Source: Hofstenia miamia (Eukaryota; Xenacoelomorpha; Acoela). From it: DNA of 64,000 nt. The notes beneath the pieces were generated by a model. That model did no database searches. It was not told where the DNA came from and saw nothing but the letters and a program-made list of their open reading frames with translations. Positions 11,002-24,677 of the stretch are shown here, one piece after another. How positions within the stretch are numbered: the stretch's first letter is position 1; every line of letters begins with the position of its first letter. Both the position numbers and the translations under genes were made by a program. Location of the stretch: the NCBI GenBank assembly GCA_004352715.1, contig SCFE01000034.1:275097-339096 (forward strand), in the 5' to 3' direction.

Positions 11002-14000
11002 CATTTCCTGATTTTACCTAGCTCATCTTCGTTACCTCCTGGTCTACTATAGTATTTAGTCCTTAAATAAATATTTTATTAAAAATAGCTCGACAGACGT
11101 TGTAGGCTACCAAGATGCATTTATTCATGATGCTTTTTGTAACAAAACCACTAAATACAACTTTTTGCAATTAGGAGTAGTAATTTTTTACAAAAGCTAC
11201 AATTTTGCAGTATTTTAAGCAATTTTGAGACTAAAACAGGTAAATAGCTGTATCTTATGGATTTATTACTACTAACAGAATTACAAAAATCAAATTTTGG
11301 CACAGTGTAATCTTTTATCAAAGAATTTATATTTATTCAACTGGCGTACTAAATGCAGTGCCTAAGCAGGCCTAAATATTGCAGTAGGCCAGGTGCTAAC
11401 GAAAATGACTTCAAAAAATATGAAAAAAGTCAGGAAAGTTATATCCTTTCTTAGAGGCAATCGATTACCAAAGCCCCAATAGCAAAACCGTAACAAACGT
11501 TATTTTGAAAAACCCTGCCTTGAAGTACTTAATTCTATTGACAATCTTTCGATGAAAATTCTGAATTTTGAAAATCATTAAAATTTTCCTTATGACTAAG
11601 CTGATTCGTGCACAAAATTAAAACTAATATTGTCACAAAGGACTGCATATTATGGCTGCGACCTTCATTTCGATTGTGAGTTACAAATACCTAAAATCTT
11701 TTTGATGAAATCATTATCGATTATGAAAGACCTTTAGGTAAATAAGGTTTAGCGGTAAGCAAGACCACTTGTATGAGATCTTGCATTAGGGCAACTATAA
11801 TTCGGAGGTTGCCTTATTCATTTTTATTCTAGTCTAATATTGACCGTTGAGTCTGACAGGAAAATTCTATCTTGCTTTTTATAGAATTCCCTCTGATTTA
11901 GAAATCAATACAATCTCATCATAAGACATCTGTTTCGGTTGAGGTTCGGGTCTAACTGGATTCAGATGTAAAAAAACCACATGACTCGCATGACTCGGAT
12001 ATCAGGCCTGCTAAGTTTCCGATTTGATAACAAGTCTGCTGGTGCTTGATAGTTACGGGAAATATATTTGCTATAACTCAATTCCCCAGATATGGGTTAA
12101 GCATGTTCAGTTGAAATGCTTAGTCTAGTCATGAATGAAGATATGTAAACCCTGTCTATATTGTATTCTCTTTAGAAACCAACGCTTATTTTTTAATCTT
12201 ATTCATGAATCGTACTTAAAGCTACAATATTTATCTGTGTCTCTTTAAAAATTTGTATAACTAACGACAATACAGACTTAAAATAAGATTAATTTAACAC
12301 AATTTTTCCTCTTTTTTGCTTATCTTCTTGAAAATATTCTATGTAACATAACTAATGTTCCTATTACATGAATATAAAGAAGGAATAAAAAAACACTTCG
12401 TTGGCTAAGCTAACGTTTAAATAACATACACGAAGATGACTTAGGTTATATAACAATTTAATCATTGCGTGTTAGAACTAATCTTTTATATGAATTTCAG
12501 CAATTTCAATTTTAGAGAGGGATAATGATGTATACTTGCACGACTTAAGACATACGTCCCATAGTTCAATATGAAGTTGAGTGCAGAAATGTAATACAAT
12601 GCTCAACGAACTATAAAAATTTTAATACATAGAAAGGTTACGCAATAACTTTCTAATCCTCAACACGATTTTAGTTTTAAAAAAAAATTGTGGTTATGTT
12701 CTGTTTAACACCTTTTATAAAGATTATATAAAACTTACATTCTAACCTATTTGTCAAAAACCCGTCTTCAAGTTGTCATGTAACTGATTTCTAAGGAGCT
12801 GTGTATTGCCAACATTTTGAATGTTTTCATATTTAAAGAAAGGTTCACACGTATAGTTTTAAAACCTCACAAAAATAGTAATAAATGCATGATTTTGTGA
12901 GACTTAATACGTCAGATATTATTAAAAATAGAACTGAAATGATTCTTATCCGCTAAGTGTCCAAAAATTATAAATTTGATGGTCATTGGACCACCGGTAA
13001 AAATTTGTTTTTAGGGGAAATGGCTAAATGTCTTGACTGTACACAGTGTGAAAGAATATGCTTATTTGGCTTTGGATTGATAAGTTAAATTTGGTGATAC
13101 GCCAGCGTATAGCTTTTTTATTATAGGCAGGCAAAAAGGGAATAGCGACCAAATCGGGAATTCCCAGTGGTAGAAGTGCCTTTTGAAGTTGGTCTTAATC
13201 TTTTCTGAATAATGGGAAATCCAGTAGCATATGTTTTTAGTAGAAGCAACTATTTAAAAACAGTTATTTAAATCCATCGGCAAATATTTGAATGTATTAT
13301 GAACATGACCTAAAGGTAATGGTTCGAATAGTTTTCAGTTGTTTTTATTTATATCTCTGCTTGAATATTCGCTTAAACACACTTCAAATTATAATGAAAT
13401 GCAAATATAATATAAGAATTTTCAGCAGGGAAAATAATTAATTGTTGTAAAAGTGGAGCAGAAATGCTAAATTTAAAAGAAATCCTGTATTGAGTGCTCC
13501 TTGTTTTATAGAAAATTTTCAATTTCCCATTTAATAGGACGCTTCAATTTGCTTAGAATAATTTTCACTACGTTCGAAAAACGATGTCAAAATATTCTGA
13601 AAAATCCACGACAAACTAATAAGTAATAATTCGTTTTGAATTCAAATAGATATAAAATACCTTAAAACATTGCATTTAAATTATTATAAATTGAGGCTTT
13701 GAAAAGAAAATTAACTTATTATATGAGGCTGCTAAGATTTAAACATAAATACATTTGATTTTGTAAATGGAAACATAATGAAATACATACGAATGCTGGC
13801 AGAAGTTCAGCACATGTTTTGTAGGTTTTCTAAAATCGTATAGTACTTAGAAAAAATATTTATAATTTTTAAAAATAATAGTAAAAATAAACAGGGTTTT
13901 AGAAAGTCTATTCATAATATTCTGTTTTTCTAAAATTACTTTTATGCTATATTAAAATGATGAATCTTATTTGTGCACGAGCTTAAGGAAACTGGATATT

Positions 14001-17000
14001 GATAATTACAAAAAAATTGTAAGGCATGCGAGTGGTAATCTTCCAGTGACGCATATTTCTACACCCTGAACTAATTATCTGGATAGGATAGGTGATTAGG
14101 AGATCTTTGTCTTGCACGAATCATGCTAACTTCAATAATTGTCTATTAAAGGGAAAACAGAAATAATTTTATCACCAAGCACAATAGAAGTGATCCAGTA
14201 GGTGGATGCATCGCCTCATAACTCAATCATTTTCACAACATAATCAAATACCAAAATGTTTTTCGTTTTCATTATTACACCAAAAGCAAGTTTGGGCAAA
14301 ATTTTTGAATTCTCCCTGGGGTAATTAAACCTATAGTTGACTATGTCAAAATAAGTGATTACTTAGATAATTAAGCTATGGGTCCTGATAAACATGTAGC
14401 AATAAAATGCCATTCTAAGATTAACGATGTAAGCTAATGAGGGCATAACATATAATAATTTATAGTTATGGTAGATATCTACTTTTTGCTTCTACTACAA
14501 TAGAAATAAACATTTTTGAAAAATATTTATAGAAAAACATTAAATTTCTCTTAGACATATTTCGTTGTACTAAGTTAATCTGTATAAGCAATATTGTCTT
14601 GCGAAATGCAAGGTGTCAAGGTTACCAGGGGTCATGCCTCCCCTATTATAAAAAACCATTATATTCCTTTACATTTTGTATATTTACACTAATACTAAAC
14701 CTATATTCAAAGCCTAATTTTAACTACATAATTGTTGTATGATTTAGACCAACACACCACACTCTTTAAATAAAGAAGAAAAATGCCAATCATTTGTTTA
14801 TGCTCCACTCATTATTAAGTGCAATAGAAACATCTAATTTATTTAAGAATATCATAATTTGCTCCACTAATAACAAAAGACTCTGTTGAACAAAATCCAA
14901 AGGCATCAGAGTGTTACCTTTGGACAAATAGAAAACATTTATATCTCAACACTTGAACAATGTAGTGTAAATAACTTTGTAAAAAAGTGAATTGCACTAA
15001 GGCACATCCCAATATAAAATGAAAGAATATTTTTTAACAAGAAAGGCAAATTTTCACTCAAAGGTAAAATAGCAAAATTAATGATTTTAAATTTTCACAA
15101 TATTGGTAATAAGAAATTGTCTACAAAAGGAAATAGTGGAACGAGAAATGTTACTTAAAAGCAATAGACATTTGGCAATGTATTATTGGAATCTATGCAT
15201 TAATAAATATCAGCTTATGAGCTACTGTAGTAATTCACTATGTCAGAAGACACATTAGACAATTGAAGCTGACGTCAAATACTAGACAAATCACAAATCA
15301 GAGTGTTTGCAATTTGGTTTTTTTGTAAAGCTGGCGTCTAGCCTTTTTTAGATTAGTATTAATATGTTTTAATTTTCTAATATGAAATACAGGTTGCATG
15401 GAGAGCAAATGATTAGGACATTTTTGGAAATGGATTTTGCTGGTCACTCTTAAACAGGTCGGGTCGGATCACGGATCATTTATGCTTGTTAGGGTGCAAA
15501 AACACTAACAGATTTAAGGAAAAATGAAAGAAATAAAAAATTTGAATTTTGGAATTTCTTAATGATTTTTATTATTTGAAATTTTTATTGATTTTGTATT
15601 GTGTTTTTTGATATATCTATGCCAAAACATTATTGTCCGAATTATACAAGTAATCTTTCTTTGGTCGGGTCGGGGGTCAAAAGAAAGTGAACCGCTTCCC
15701 ATCCTCATCTGATTGGAATTTGTATAAAATATCAATGATTCTATTGTTTACTGTTCAATGACCTTATAAAGCATAATGTTGTAGAGGTTAAAGGCTATTC
15801 CTTAGTTTGAATGGAAACTTTGTTGTGTATTCTTTTTAAATTGCAGGCAAAAATGTAGAAATATGTACTAGATTAAATAGAATCTAGTCAAGCAGAAAGA
15901 TTGCAATAATTTTATGAGCACATAAAGAATGTTTCTTAGAAGGACAGCGTAAAGGTAGTACATTGTTTAATCACTCCATTCATCAAAAATTACATAATAG
16001 GATCGAACACTACCCATAAATTAATTGCTCTACGAATTAAGATGCATTCTTTATGTAAGGCCATCCGCTTTGCAGCATGTTTCTTAGAAGGGAGGAATAA
16101 CATTCTTTAAAATTCACGAATTTTTAGTTTCAAATAAAATTCGTGCATTATGTAAATTGGAAAATCTTTAGCTTTTAATTTAAAAGGATTTCCAATATAC
16201 ATATCTTAAACAGATATATTCAAATCAAAGTCACAATGATATAAGGTAAAATGAAATTTTGTTTTGTTTCGTTTAGATCTGCTCTCATTTTTGTTAGTTT
16301 GAATTTTGGGAATTTGATTTAATTAATTTTCGTCTTTTTTCAGAAAATTAATTCGGTGAACGATTTTTATACAGAACCTATTAAAATTCACTAACATTTG
16401 CGAATTTTGTTTACAGGATAATAAGAATAATATACGTATTCTCAAACTATGGCTCCTGAAATTTCAGGACCAACCAAAAGTCCAATATTTAGCCACATGT
16501 TTCAATAATAATTTTCATGTAAATCATAAAAAGTAAAATTCATGAAACAATCATACAGAATCAAAGCTCTTTTATCATTCAAAGTGCAGAAAATTCAAAT
16601 TCTGTCTAAACTTAAATGTATTTACAGTTTTCAACAGCATACTTATAGTAAATCATATCATGTTCAATAATAAAGAATTGGGCAAGTTTTGTCGTTTTCG
16701 ACTAGTCTATCATATTTTCGCACAGAAGAGGACCATTTGGAGTGAGAATGACTACTGTTCTTTCTACAAACCTGTTTAAAAGTCTTCAGATATTAGTCAT
16801 AGACTATATATCGAAGACGCAGCTACTCAATGATTATAATACACATGTTAGAAACTTTACAATTTTTCGAGGTATTTTTAAGGTATTGATAATCCAAGAA
16901 ATTTTTTTCTAGTAATTTCGCCATGAAATTTATTGTTAATTAATGAAAGCACAAATCTTAAATTTCTATGATCAATTCCTATAATAGAGATTTCTTCTAA

Positions 17001-20000
17001 AATTTTTCCATTAAATATTATACATTTATTTGCTAATGAAGTTGCCTTGACTTTTCAAAAAATAATTACAAATGGAAAAAAATATTTTTGACAAAAAATG
17101 TTATACATGTGTGCAAAAATTCACCAAAAATCCCAGATGGAGCCCAATCATTTGGCTAATGTAATTTTCAAAGTTAAATTTTATATTGTTGATGGTGTTT
17201 ATTAAAATAACACTTATTAGCAATTTAGAGAACAGAGCTTTTAAAACTTAATACATATTTTCTCCTCCTATGAATAATTTATTAAAACATGAAGTTCTCC
17301 AATAACGAAAAGAGGCGACTGGAATTACAGAAAATCCATACATAGCCGCATAAATTGAATTGGATCTCAACAGCCCATAAACGTCATTACCATCTCTGTC
17401 ACTTGTTTAACTAAATTTCACTAGTCTGCCTTTTAAAATATATGAGCTAGGAAAGATTAAGTGAAAACATCAAAGCAGAAATTTTAGTGTGCTGCGATTA
17501 AGTGTAAGGAAGTGATTTGTATTCATGAATTTTTGTCAGAAGAAAAGCAATCTGTTATTCATTTGCGGAATAAGCTAATGTCGCACTTGTCATTTATCGA
17601 CGAACGCTTCAGGCGGAAACAATTCTTTGTTGGGAATCATTAGTTATTCTGTGTGGCAACTATAATTCTATCAATTTGCTCCTTCCTGTAATAAAATATT
17701 GGATTTTAATGAATAAATGTATAACAATGAAATAATGCAATCTAATAATAGTCATCTGTAATTTTCCCATTTCCAACGGCAGTATTTTACATAAACAAAT
17801 ATATTTCTGAAACTAGTCACAACCTGCGAACCTAAATAAAAATTCCTTATATTCAAAATAATATAAAATAATTGGGAAGAAGGTGGATTGGCAACCTGAA
17901 ATGATATTCGCTGCTGCAACATTAAACAAGATGCAGATTGCAATTCAATGGGCTGAGCTGGCTCTCATCTGCTTTAGCAACTCTAAAGCTAACCATTGTT
18001 TAATTAAAAATATAATCAGTTATGTTCACGTTTTCAACCAATTCCCTTCAAGCCTATCAAGAAACTTAAAAATTATTGAACATAGTCATATCTATGTGTA
18101 CTCCATTGTTATGGGCAACATTTCTGTGCTAGGAGTTACGTGAAGGTAGTAACTATTTGAAAATTTTTTATATCTACTCATACCAAGTGTCCAGACAATA
18201 ATGCGGTATAAAGTTCATCAAAAAACTACTAAACTCAGCTAATGATTTGTCTGCTAAAAATTCCTAATTTTGTAGGGCGACAAGAATGGTGTTGTGTTTT
18301 AACCCATTAAGAGCAATTGTTTGTTATTACGAACCTATATTTTCACAAATAGTTTGAAGCAATAAAATTGACTAAATGTCTTTTAAGAGTTTGTATTAGT
18401 TTATTTCTATTGTCATATACAGTTTCAGAATATTCTTTTTGCATTAGTTAACGTTTTTTGGAGGAAAGTCTAAATATATTAGTTTTCATTGCTAAGGAAA
18501 CGTTATTCTATTCAATGTTTTATTACTAATATGTTCTAAAAATGCTCATGTACAAATAAAATATTCTACTTAGGAAAATTATTTAAATAATTTCTTAAAA
18601 TTTTATATTTATTAATTTGTGTTCGTATTTACGATCAATGGCAAAATATAATAAAATATATCAGATTTGAGAAACGTTTTTGAAAGGAGTGGCGGAATAG
18701 TGTTACTGCTGATGTCTCAGTCTCGTTTAGCTCTAGCTTAATAATAAGACCAGTATGCAATAGACGTATACTAAGTAGACATAAATTTAGACATTTAATA
18801 AAATTAGGAGGCTTAGAGTCAAATTTACAATTGTAGACTATCTTCACAAGTGCAGAAAAAACATGTGACAATTAATCAGCCTAAAATTTTGCGAAACTAC
18901 AACTGCATGGGAGGAGTAGACCTTGCAATAGAAAACTATGCAACTACTGCTGTCCTGTGATTTGTGTGAAAAACCGGTACTTCCCATTTTATGCAATGCA
19001 TTTATTGTTGTTTACAAAGTATTCATCAAAACTATGAGGAAAACTATTCTATAGAATTCTTGAGCCATGCATTTCGCATAGTGTTCCTGTTTGAATTCAT
19101 ATGTATAAAATCTATATTACAAGATGATAGCATTCCGATGTTCGTTATGACATTAATCATTCCTGGCCTACGGGAATTCATGAAGGATGATTGAATAAAT
19201 ACCAAATGAACACATTTTATCAATGTCTTAATTGTGATGTTTAGCTACACAAAAATGTTTTACTATCTATCATAAAAAACGTTTGCATACATTGTTGTTT
19301 ACATAAATTTATTAAAATTGCCTAATTTAATATTTTTTGCAAGATATTGCGTCAATGTTCGTAACAACGATCATCCAAAAAAAACAATGTTCTAATATGC
19401 ATGAAACCTTATGACTGAAATATGTTGATATTTGTAATGCCAATACATTAAAAATGACAAGCATAATAAATAATTCTTTCTAGAAATTCAAGTAGCGCCT
19501 AATGAGTATTAACTACATGAATTAATCCGTCTGATTAAGTTTATCAATTATTAAATCTTATTTTTACACAATTGAGGTGTGTTAAATCAAAAGATTCGAT
19601 TTTTGAGTAAAACACTCGAAAGACAAATTATAAAACAAATTATGACTTAAAATGAACATAAATTAGCGTTTCATTAATTATTTGGAGTATATTAACATAT
19701 GGAACATAAAACTATAAATTTTTTGCGAAATCTAGTTTGCTTCTATGTTTTGTATGCTATAATGCAGTTTGTCAAAAACAATTACCTTTGTAAACATCAC
19801 ACATTTAATAAAGCTGCATGTGTTTAATAAAACATGCATTTATTATTAATAATTTATAACTGAAAACAATGGAAACGGCACTAAAGGTGTTTCTCTTTGA
19901 AATAGCTAAATGCTAATGTTTAAATCACACCTGTAAGAAGTGCAAACATAGCTGAAAAGATAACAAATTTTAAATTTAAACTTAAATATTCTTCTGAAAA

Positions 20001-21803
20001 TTCAAGTCTGTTACTTTCTGCAATTAACGTTAACCTGCTATGGATAAATAAAAATAGCGATTCAGCAATATTTCTAATTTATATGATGATTACTTAATAA
20101 ATAATCAATATAATGATTTCGTCATATCAATAACACCATTTTTTGTGCAAAAGAAAATTAAACTTTGTTGTAATATTATCTAATAAATAATAAATTCCAA
20201 TCGACTGGAATTTTCCAATTGCGACACCTGTTCTTAATATAAGATTACCACTCAATTAAAACATAAGAGCATCTAAGGATATATACAGACAGACAGACCT
20301 ATAAACAGATCTTAATATAGTCTGAAACAAAATATTTAAATCAATTTCATGCGATCGTTGGTTGCTATTCCAACAAGCAGTTAATAAAAACTTTCTTCTA
20401 TTTTCAATAGTTGGTTGTTCATTAATCATTTATATCTTTAGATGAAAGAATTTCTTCACAATATATAACTGAAACTATTTCCACATATTTAAAATCTTAG
20501 CAGCATTGGTTTTCCTAATTAAATATTGAGGCCAATTTCACTACACGTTTATTAAATAGAGTTGACTCTTTTTAATACTTTTAATTAATAAGAGTGAGTT
20601 GAATAGTTGTTATTAACTCTTGCGTCTAACTTCACAAAAAAAATTGTTTATTGAAAAATATTAAAGGTAAGTAAAATTAATTTATTACGATTTTTTAGAC
20701 TTCTATTATCAGAATAATTCTTAAAAAACTTGATTGAAACTATTTTACAAACAATTTACAAACCTGAAAATGCATTGTGTTTCTTGCATATATTCCAAAT
20801 ATCTTGATTGATTTTTTTAAATCACAGTAATATACATAATTCTTTACGTGGATTTGACAAAATTAAGTATTTAAATGAATAAATATTTAGATTTGTGCTT
20901 GCTACAATTGGCCTCTGAAAATTTCAGTAGCGTATAGAAAATTAGAAAAAAAAATAATTATTGGAATTATTGTGCCATAATCCAGAGATTGTTGTTGAAG
21001 TAAGAGATTGAATTGGATAGAAACTGATCCGGATCAGATCTCAATTTTGAGAAAATGTCTCTTGTTAAATTTTGTGTTCATGTTTAAATAAGGTAATAAT
21101 AGCTTATAGAAGCTGGCTTTCACCTACGGAATTACGCTGCTATTATAGCACCCTTATAATTAAGTCTTTGTATGTTGGAATATTCTTTCTTAAATATTAC
21201 GGTAAATTAAATTCCTTTTAATTTTAACTGGATTTGGCACAAGCGGAAAATCATTCTGTAAGCAACTCTGACATTATGTTTCTTCGATATTTTTTTATGT
21301 AACAAGCCTTATAACCGAAAAAAATCACAAATAATGAAATGATAAGAAGTTTTGTTCAAATTGTTAACTATGAATGCTTTCAAAGTTGGAATCGTAAAAT
21401 AGAAGCGAGATATCAACTTCTAATAAGGAACAAAACAGACGTATTTGAAAATATTGGGTTACAAAAATCATTCGGAAAAACAAATCTTTCCTGACAGACA
21501 AACACAAGAACACGCATTAAATTTTCCTTGGAAATGCAAAATCTTTCGTCTGACAACGCCTATGTTATAGCGGAACCCTAACCAGATCTCTTGCCAATTC
21601 AAACTACGTGAAAGATATCGATAAAAAGAGATCCACAAACACGAAGAAAAAGCTTAATGATCTTACTATCAAGAATTTTCAGAAGTTTGACAAGACATTG
21701 ACTGCCGTAATGAAAGATACTACAAATAGTCTATTTGTACAACTGTCACAATTGTCTCACTGTTAATAGATTCTTTAGCTGTTGTAGACGCAATGGCGTA
21801 GAG
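11002..21803. other. Long non-coding AT-rich tract
   Basis: Nearly 11 kb without a supportable gene. Short frames inside have no recognisable domain and low-complexity composition. Slightly GC-richer patches near 11935-12065 and 15440-15690 (repeated GGGTCGGGTCGG-like words) may be decayed repeats. A perfect palindrome CCTGAAATTTCAGG lies near 16455. It could be intron or intergenic. Confidence 0.5.
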
Positions 21804-22718
21804 CTAGCTGTTCTTATTGGAATTATCAATATGTAAGCTCCACAACAAATCACTAGCGATTGTCAATCCAAGAATTTTAAGAACGATTTGGTTTATATTC
21901 TTGAGGAGTAGATTTTCAAATGTTTACCTAAGAATATTTGTGTGGATTTAGAGAAAATGAGGGTCATATGGTTATCCTTGCAACGGCCTATATTGATGTC
22001 CTTTGTGTTATTAAATTGATGTTTAGAATCGATTACTGTACAACACTTAACATCATCGGCGAATTTTACTGTTAGTAGTGGAAATTTTAGATCTGCTATA
22101 AAAACTGTAAAGAGTAGAAGACCAATAAATGAGCCTTGAGATATCCTTCGATATGCAGGTGTGGGTGGACCAAAAAATCCATTCACTTTGAAAACTAACT
22201 TGAGATGTGTGAGGCAGCTAGTAGTCTATGCCACAAGTTCCTTACATCAATTGCCCTTTGCTAGCTTATGCAAGCGAAGAAAGTGGTTGATATAATCAAA
22301 GATTTGGAGAAAGATGCGTTGCTTTTTGTCCAGATAACGAGTAGTATAATCTATGATTTTGAGCCTTGCCAGAACCGGAGATGATTTTGGCTTGTAGTTA
22401 TATTCATCTTTGTCCAACATGGATAACAGTTTCTGCTTATGTGGGCTTAGGAACCTTTTTTTCCCATAATAGTCTAGCTGCAGAACTAATAGCAAAACGC
22501 CATAAGCTCGGACCATCCATTTCTAAAGTCAAATAGGTAATTCTAAAATTAAGAGGGCATAACACTGCAGTAGTGAGCCATTCACAATATTTGTGGGCAG
22601 CATGCTTCAACACTTTGCATGAGATATCATCAAAATCGCATAAACTTTTCCTAAGTTTACTTTGAAAACTGTACGTTTCAAAGGAAGATTGAGAGGTTGC
22701 ACAATCTGTAGTCAGCAT
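21804..22718 (-). pseudogene. Degenerate non-LTR (LINE) reverse transcriptase
   Basis: Read on the minus strand from high to low coordinates, three frames line up with the order of motifs in a LINE reverse transcriptase. First comes an N-terminal DFDDISCKVLKHAA block (22437-22718), where families have 'DGIsxkxLK'. Next is LQIFDYINHFLRLHKLAKG (22247-22516), the usual AFDxVnHxLLLxKL motif. Then ISQGSFIGLLLFTVFIADL and the active-site box KFADDVKC (21893-22186) follow. The last part, VLKILGLTIASDLLWSLHI ending at a stop at 21804, matches the 'yLGvxidxxLxWxxHI' block. FADD is intact but frameshifts and stops disrupt the gene. The endonuclease and tail are not seen. Clade undetermined; Jockey/CR1/I-like groups are candidates. 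Confidence 0.85.
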
Positions 22719-24638
22719 TCACTAGCATTAAGTTATTGATATGTACTGTAATATTTTGTATATAAATGTAAAATGTTCATCATTCAACATAAGACAGCTG
22801 TTGACCTATTTAGCATTTTATACTTAGACACATAAAGTCAGATATATGTTTGTATGGTTTGTAGTTATAATCAAAAGTCAAAATCTGTACGTTTCATAAC
22901 AGTTTGTTTTAAGAAAACAAAACATTATCTACAAAAACGACTGCAGACTTTCTTCATGCAGTTAATATCCTTAAAAATCGATCCTCTTCCTTTCCAGCAA
23001 TAGTCAAGGTACAAAAGTAAGAAGTACGGATTGTCAGCATTTTCAGACCTTTCCTAAGTTTTGAAAATTCTTCATAATGTGGACTTCTAGAATTTCTGAC
23101 AAGATGAGTTTGGAAATTTTGGTTTCTTCAAAAGAATTTAGATATATAATGACAAATGACAAGCAGCATTTATAGAAACTTAAGTGGTTCACCAAAGGAG
23201 TGTTAGCATAAAGTAATAATTGTAATGGTGCAAAAACGTTCTGAGTGATTGATATACGAAGAAAACGTAAATAATGAATATCAGATATACATTTCTGACG
23301 AACTAAAACGTTGTCCGTTTGGTTGAAGAATTTTTTGAAAAGAGATATAGTTTTTCTCTTTTTCGCTTGTTTAAGAATGTCATATCCAATTTCATAAGAA
23401 ATGGAGATTTTTCACTAAAATTCACAGACAGAATCTCACACGCTCAAATTTGCATTTTTATATGGAAAGAATATATTCATTGTTAATTATGTAATGTTTG
23501 TGCTTATTGGCATCGTCATTTATATTGTTAAACACTATGATTCATAAGAGTGCAAGAACTAGCTTTCCAAACAAACATTACCATTATAGGAAACCACAGC
23601 TATTCAATAAATACGTATGTCCAGCATTCACAATTACATAGTCATCTATTAATTTAATATATTTCTTAAACCAGTAAGTGTATAAACGAAAAAAGATTGT
23701 CAAGATTTTCAAAGGGATATATAAATCTTTATCTTCGAAAATAATAAAATCGCATTAATTAATTTCTTGCATCAACTTCCTTCAGAATTGATGAAGTTGC
23801 AAAATAGTTGCCAAAAGATTTTTTCTTCTTGTTCTATGGTATTTCCATGTTTCCAAAATATAATATTCTTTAAAAAAATTAAATACTTCAAACTAAAATG
23901 AATTTTTGACTATTTTGACAAATTCTGGTGGGCTTCACTATGTTATTTATCTCTTAACTAAGATGCACCCACCGTAAAATTGTGCTTACGATCTTTTTCC
24001 AGACAACATTTCAACTTAATGAGAAAAAGCTTTATAATAATTAGTTGCAGCATTTTATAACAGGAATTGAAAGAATTACTTTATTAATAACTTAAAGTTC
24101 ATTATTATATAACAGTGATTGATGATTTTGAAAGATGTTATCGAATGCTTAGGTTAACTATTTCGGAAGAAACTCGAACAGCATAGTTTATTTTAAATTC
24201 CTTCTGAATTAATTTAAGCAGGGAAATTTGTTAAACAACAGACATTGTCGTATTTATGTTACTGATTGAAGTAGCAGACATTGCTGGAAAGCGTTTTTAA
24301 TTAATTCTCCAACACATTTTATACATCCAAATTGCGATTTATTTAGTGAAACATAAACTAGGTCCCGAATTACATCACCATATCAATTTATGTTTTTAAC
24401 AGAAAAAAAAATTAAATCCACATTCAAGTTAATACGTTGGTTTAGGATTTACTTTGGTTCAGGTCAATTCCACTTTAGAGAACCACCCCTCGTCACAAAT
24501 TTCCAATCAAACATCCATGTTGAGATAATTATTAAAAAACTATTTCTATATTATATTTGATGTACATTATCATGTAAAATACATGTTAACTGATGTATCA
24601 CCAAAATTCAGTATTTTCTAATCAGTATAAGTTAGTGA

Positions 24639-24677
<39 letters not shown>
